The notes under the pieces were generated by a model. The model was not told the origin of the DNA. It saw nothing but the letters and a program-made list of their open reading frames with translations, and did no database searches. The position numbers and the translations under genes were made by a program. 17,494 nt of DNA from JABJJH01 sp047631095 (lineage in GTDB: Bacteria; Pseudomonadota; Alphaproteobacteria; UBA8366; GCA-2717185). The DNA is taken from positions 1 through 17,494 of the forward strand of contig JBLHZD010000045.1 of NCBI GenBank assembly GCA_047631095.1, read 5' to 3'. Below, in pieces: positions 14,577 through 17,494 of this stretch; the first letter of the stretch is position 1, and the number at the start of each line of letters is the position of its first letter.

Positions 14577-15641
14577 ATGAAGTTCGGATGGCTTACCTTG
14601 GCCTTGTCGCCAACGCCGGAAGAAGACGCTGCGCGCATTGACCAGCAGATTGAACAGGTTTGTCTGGCGGAGCAATTGGGGTTCGACGACGTTTGGCTGA
14701 CCGAACATTATTTCACCGGTGAAAGCGTCTATAACGACGCGCTGCTGTTCGCCGCCGCGCTGGCGATGCGCACCGAACGCGTGCGGATCGGGTTCGCCGT
14801 CGTGCAAACGCCCTTCCACCATCCCGTCCGACTGGCGACGCAACTGGCGCTGCTCGATAATCTGAGCAAGGGACGCATCGATGTCGGTCTTGGGCGCGGC
14901 ACGGTTTACAACGAGTATGAATTCGTCGGCCACGGCCTGCGCAGCGACGATAGCCGTGAGCGCATGAACGAGACTGTTGATATTCTGGAGCGCGCCTGGC
15001 GCGGCGGCGCAGTGGATTACGATGGCGCCCATTACAAAATTAACGCGCCCCAAATCCGCCCGCTTCCCTATCAACGGCCCGGACCACCCTTGTGGCGAAG
15101 CGTTATCTCACCGAGCTCGTTCAGCGAATGCGGGCGGCTGGGCATCCCCATCCTGACGGCGCGCTTGCCAGTGGCGCGGATCAAGGAGCGTTGGGCATTA
15201 TACGAAGCTGGGCTGAATGAGGCCGGACATGATGCAAAAACCCGGGCGCGGCTTTTGTCGCAAAGCGCCTTGTGGCGCAACGTTTATGTTGCGGATTCCA
15301 ACGCCCAGGCGCGAGAAGAACTGGCCGCGCTATTGCTGCAAACGCGCACGCATATGATGCATGTCCGCGAGGCCTATAATCCGGCGGACTTCGTGATTGA
15401 ACCGGCCATGCTGAACGCCTGGACCGACCCGGCTGTCGATGACGACACGGCCATCAACTACGTGCTGGAGACAGGATCAATCTATGGCGCGCCGGCGCGC
15501 GTTCGCGAACAGGTCGCCGAGCTTCGCGATGTCGGCGTGCAGCATTTGCTGTGCCAGACCGGTTTCGGCGATATGAGCCATGAACGCAACGCCGCCTCCA
15601 TGCGTCGTTTTGGCGAGGAAGTGATGTCCGCTTTCCAGTGA
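14577..15641 (+). CDS. LLM-class (luciferase-like) flavin-dependent monooxygenase
   Basis: This bacterial luciferase-like TIM-barrel protein of 354 residues uses reduced flavin (FMNH2 or F420) to oxidise small substrates; the substrate is not inferable. Features are FGWLTLALSP (3-12), the long helix with CLAEQLGFDDVWLTEHYF (29-46), RIGFAVVQTPFHHPVRLATQLALLDNLSKGR (from about 70; the cis-peptide strand and conserved helix), IDVGLGRGTV (101-110) and the C-terminal YGAPARVREQVAELRDVGVQHLL. I choose the ATG at 14577 because GGGAG lies nine nt upstream and it starts at the first barrel strand. The frame is open 25 codons further, to 14502, without family sequence. No flavin reductase partner is present in the window. 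Confidence 0.92.
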   Translation: MKFGWLTLALSPTPEEDAARIDQQIEQVCLAEQLGFDDVWLTEHYFTGESVYNDALLFAAALAMRTERVRIGFAVVQTPFHHPVRLATQLALLDNLSKGRIDVGLGRGTVYNEYEFVGHGLRSDDSRERMNETVDILERAWRGGAVDYDGAHYKINAPQIRPLPYQRPGPPLWRSVISPSSFSECGRLGIPILTARLPVARIKERWALYEAGLNEAGHDAKTRARLLSQSALWRNVYVADSNAQAREELAALLLQTRTHMMHVREAYNPADFVIEPAMLNAWTDPAVDDDTAINYVLETGSIYGAPARVREQVAELRDVGVQHLLCQTGFGDMSHERNAASMRRFGEEVMSAFQ

Positions 15642-15654
15642 CGCACGCTAACAA

Positions 15655-15683
15655 TTGATGGAAACGGTGATTTCAAATACCAT
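15655..15683 (+). promoter_or_regulatory. Promoter with embedded near-palindrome, upstream of the TetR-like gene
   Basis: TTGATG (15655-15660) and TACCAT (15678-15683) are separated by exactly 17 nt and match the sigma70 consensus at 4/6 each. GGTGATTTCAAATACC (15666-15681) lies inside the spacer and overlaps the -10 box; it is a dyad (GGT-ATTT-C-AAAT-ACC) with one extra base on the left arm. A repressor bound there would block the promoter, so autoregulation by the TetR-like protein is a reasonable inference. Confidence 0.4.
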
Positions 15684-15721
15684 ATCAATAATACCCGATA
15701 GTGATGGTGAGGATTGAGACC

Positions 15722-16342
15722 ATGGTGCGAAAAGCGGATCGACCAAAACATCTTCTGGACAGCGCGCTGGGCGCAGCGGCGACGCAGGGCTGGGCGTCCC
15801 TGAGCCTGCGTGATATCGCGACGGCGGCGGATATGAGCCTCGCCGACACCCATGCGATCTATCCAACCAAACATCATATTTTGCGCGCCTATATCGGCGC
15901 GGTCGACGCCGCCGTGCTGGCCGGTGACCCGGAGCCAGGCGATCCGGCAGCAGGCGACGATCAAAACGAAGAGAGCCCGCGCGACCGGTTGTTTGATGTG
16001 TTGATGCGACGCTTCGATGCGCTCAACGAAAACCGCGACGCGGTTTTGAGCATCATGGACGCCCATGCGCGCGACCCCTTCGCCGCTCTGGCGATGGCGC
16101 CGCGCCTTCTATGTTCCATGGGCGTCATGCTGGAAGCAGCAAACATCCGCGCCGACGGGTTTGGCGGCGCCATTCGCGCCAAAGGCCTGCTGGCCGTGTG
16201 GGCGGTGAGCATCCGGGTGTGGCGCAACGACGATTCCGCAGACATGGCGCCCACGATGGCGGCGCTGGACAAAAACCTGAAACGCGCCGAAGCGCTTGTC
16301 CGCCGCCTGCCCGGACCACGCGGCCGCAAACGCGCGGCCTAA
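15722..16342 (+). CDS. TetR-type regulator or COQ9-like protein
   Basis: The 206-residue protein has a TetR_N-like helix-turn-helix (about 29-48: LRDIATAADMSLADTHAIYP, then TKHHILRAY), a Pro/Gly/Asp-rich linker (about 68-85) and a helical C-terminal domain. The C-terminal order RDRLFDVLMRRFDALNENRDAV ... AVWAVSIRVWRNDDSADMAPTMAALDKNLKRAE resembles COQ9, a TetR-fold lipid-binding protein needed for ubiquinone synthesis. The W-x-NDDS-x-D-x-x-x-T-x-x-x-LD pattern is particularly close. It may be a COQ9-related protein rather than a DNA-binding repressor; I cannot decide between these. The ATG at 15722 is preferred over 15701 because GTGAGG lies nine nt upstream. The tail is Arg-rich. Its upstream gap holds a promoter-like dyad. 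Confidence 0.78.
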   Translation: MVRKADRPKHLLDSALGAAATQGWASLSLRDIATAADMSLADTHAIYPTKHHILRAYIGAVDAAVLAGDPEPGDPAAGDDQNEESPRDRLFDVLMRRFDALNENRDAVLSIMDAHARDPFAALAMAPRLLCSMGVMLEAANIRADGFGGAIRAKGLLAVWAVSIRVWRNDDSADMAPTMAALDKNLKRAEALVRRLPGPRGRKRAA

Positions 16343-16394
16343 CGCACCGCGACGCGACAACATTACACACACTCACGAAACGGGACCCTTCAGC

Positions 16395-16733
16395 ATGGCT
16401 GAAATCAATTTCGACGACTTCATGAAAGTTGAAATCCGGGTGGGCCGCATCGTCCGCGCCGAGGCTTTTCCCGAGGCTCGCAAACCCGCCTTTAAATTAT
16501 GGGTCGATTTCGGGCCCGAAATTGGCGAACGCAAAACCTCCGCCCAAATCACCAAGCATTACACCCTGGAGAACTTGCCGGGCCGCATGGTCGCCGCCGT
16601 GGTAAATTTTCCACCGCGACAAATTGGCAAGTTCATGTCGGAAATACTGGTGTTGGGCTTTCCCGACGACGACAATGAGGTCGTGTTGATCGCACCCGAT
16701 CAAACCGTGCCCATCGGCGGTCGCCTGTTCTGA
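16395..16733 (+). CDS. csaA: tRNA-binding protein CsaA
   Basis: CsaA is a small homodimeric OB-fold protein of the Trbp111 type that binds tRNA, and in Bacillus it has also been described as an export-related chaperone. The 112 residues match the family. Hallmarks are INFDDFMKVEIRVGRIVRAEAFPEARKPAFKLWVDFGPEIGERKTSAQI (from residue 4) and the closing GFPDDDNEVVLIAPDQTVPIGGRLF. The frame is open upstream into the TetR-like gene, but the family begins at the ATG at 16395. The ribosome-binding site is weak (GGGAC). It lies 52 nt after the TetR-like gene on the same strand; a functional link with the neighbours is not evident. Confidence 0.95.
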   Translation: MAEINFDDFMKVEIRVGRIVRAEAFPEARKPAFKLWVDFGPEIGERKTSAQITKHYTLENLPGRMVAAVVNFPPRQIGKFMSEILVLGFPDDDNEVVLIAPDQTVPIGGRLF

Positions 16734-16786
16734 CAATCGCCGCGCGTTAAAAATCAAGTTTCATACATAACCCCCCGGAGAAAAAG

Positions 16787-17494
16787 ATGCATACTGGCGT
16801 TGCGTTCCCCACGACCGATATCGGCAATGACCCCGTCGCAATCAAGGATTTCGCGCAGGCCGTGGAGGCAATGGGATACGACCACATCACCCTGATTGAC
16901 CATGTCATTCAAACCGCCAAACCGGTCAGCTCCGATTGGCGCAGCTTTTATTCTCGGGACAATTCTTTTCATGAACCCTTTGTGATGTTCGGGTTCCTGG
17001 CGGGCGTAACGACAAAAATAGAATTCGCCACCGCCATCCTGATCCTGCCCCAGCGACCCACTGTCTTGGTGGCCAAGCAGGCCGCCGAGCTGGACGTGTT
17101 GACGGGCGGACGGTTGCGCCTTGGAGTCGGCATCGGCTGGAACGACATGGAGTTCGACGCGCTCGGTCAGGATTTCAAAAACCGGGGCCGCCGGATGGAA
17201 GAACAGATCGACCTGATGCGCCAGCTCTGGACCAACGAGGTTGTGACCTTTAAGGGCGAATGGCATGACATCGATGAGTCAGGCATCAACCCGTTGCCGG
17301 TCCAAAAACCAATCCCGGTCTGGTTCGGCGCATTCCAGGAAGTCGCCATCAAACGCGCCGGGCGTATGGGCGATGGCTGGTTCCACAACCCGCGCCTGAA
17401 ACCAGGCGATGAAGCGCAAAAACTGGCCGATGTGTTTCGCAGCGCCGCAGCGGATGCTGGTCGCGACCCCACCTTGCTCGGCATGGATTGCACT
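16787..17494 (+). CDS. LLM-class F420/FMN-dependent oxidoreductase (3' end beyond window)
   Basis: Codons run open from the ATG at 16787 to the window edge, giving 236 residues without a stop. Typical LLM oxidoreductase features are a first strand HTGVAFPTTDIG, YDHITLIDHVIQT (residues about 31-43), FATAILILPQRPTVLVAKQAAELD, then VLTGGRLRLGVGIGWNDMEF (104-123), RGRRMEEQIDLMRQLW and KPIPVWFGA followed by AIKRAGRMGDGWF. The spacing resembles the F420-dependent LLM subfamily (TIGR03619-like), but cofactor use cannot be fixed from sequence alone. GGAG lies six nt before the ATG. It is the second LLM protein within 3 kb and is not a close copy of the first. The C-terminal barrel strands are missing only because the window ends. 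Confidence 0.92.
   Translation, partial: MHTGVAFPTTDIGNDPVAIKDFAQAVEAMGYDHITLIDHVIQTAKPVSSDWRSFYSRDNSFHEPFVMFGFLAGVTTKIEFATAILILPQRPTVLVAKQAAELDVLTGGRLRLGVGIGWNDMEFDALGQDFKNRGRRMEEQIDLMRQLWTNEVVTFKGEWHDIDESGINPLPVQKPIPVWFGAFQEVAIKRAGRMGDGWFHNPRLKPGDEAQKLADVFRSAAADAGRDPTLLGMDCT

Noticed and set aside
13328..17494. Genomic island or phage-defence system in the right-hand part
   Set aside because: No integrase, tRNA site, transposase, nuclease, toxin or helicase is present, and base composition matches the housekeeping genes.

Overview
The window looks like chromosomal DNA of a Gram-negative alphaproteobacterium. The GC content is moderately high, with many GCG/CGC codons. The gene orders hldD-lgt-(MidA-like)-pgeF, prs-rplY-pth-ychF and ubiK / ybjN-like-proC, and a two-domain CTC-type L25, fit Rhodospirillales-like alphaproteobacteria. 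That placement is inference from recalled gene order; no search was run. I see no tRNA, rRNA, insertion sequence, CRISPR array or integrase.

Layout. (i) 1-638, plus strand: a decayed, visibly AT-richer sensor histidine kinase, with an H-box-like remnant in one frame and an ATPase domain in another. (ii) 764-1651, plus: mtnP (methylthioadenosine salvage). (iii) 1694-6322, minus, read from right to left: prs (with a good sigma70-type promoter), rplY (behind a structured leader), pth, ychF, a dienelactone hydrolase-like enzyme and a rhodanese. This is nucleotide supply, ribosome assembly and peptidyl-tRNA recycling followed by two small-molecule enzymes. (iv) 6502-11240, minus: a tight envelope operon of hldD (LPS heptose), lgt (lipoprotein lipidation), a MidA/NDUFAF7-like methyltransferase, pgeF (peptidoglycan editing), a possible 22-residue hydrophobic peptide, and a lipoprotein of unknown function. 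(v) 11400-13316, plus: ubiK, a YbjN-like protein and proC, ended by a likely intrinsic terminator. (vi) 13328-17494: an accessory-looking metabolic stretch with an epoxide-hydrolase-like alpha/beta hydrolase (minus), then on the plus strand a luciferase-like monooxygenase (LLM), a TetR/COQ9-like protein, CsaA and a second LLM oxidoreductase cut off by the window end.

Most of the window is ordinary housekeeping. I found no convincing new multi-gene system. The points most worth a second look are the broken kinase, the TetR-like protein whose C-terminus resembles COQ9 with its palindrome-containing promoter, the tiny lipobox-bearing peptide between pgeF and the lipoprotein gene, the hairpin-rich rplY leader, and the clean inverted repeats upstream of the first LLM gene and of the YbjN-like gene. 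No gene-free stretch exceeds 300 bases; the longest is 11733-11977, described below.
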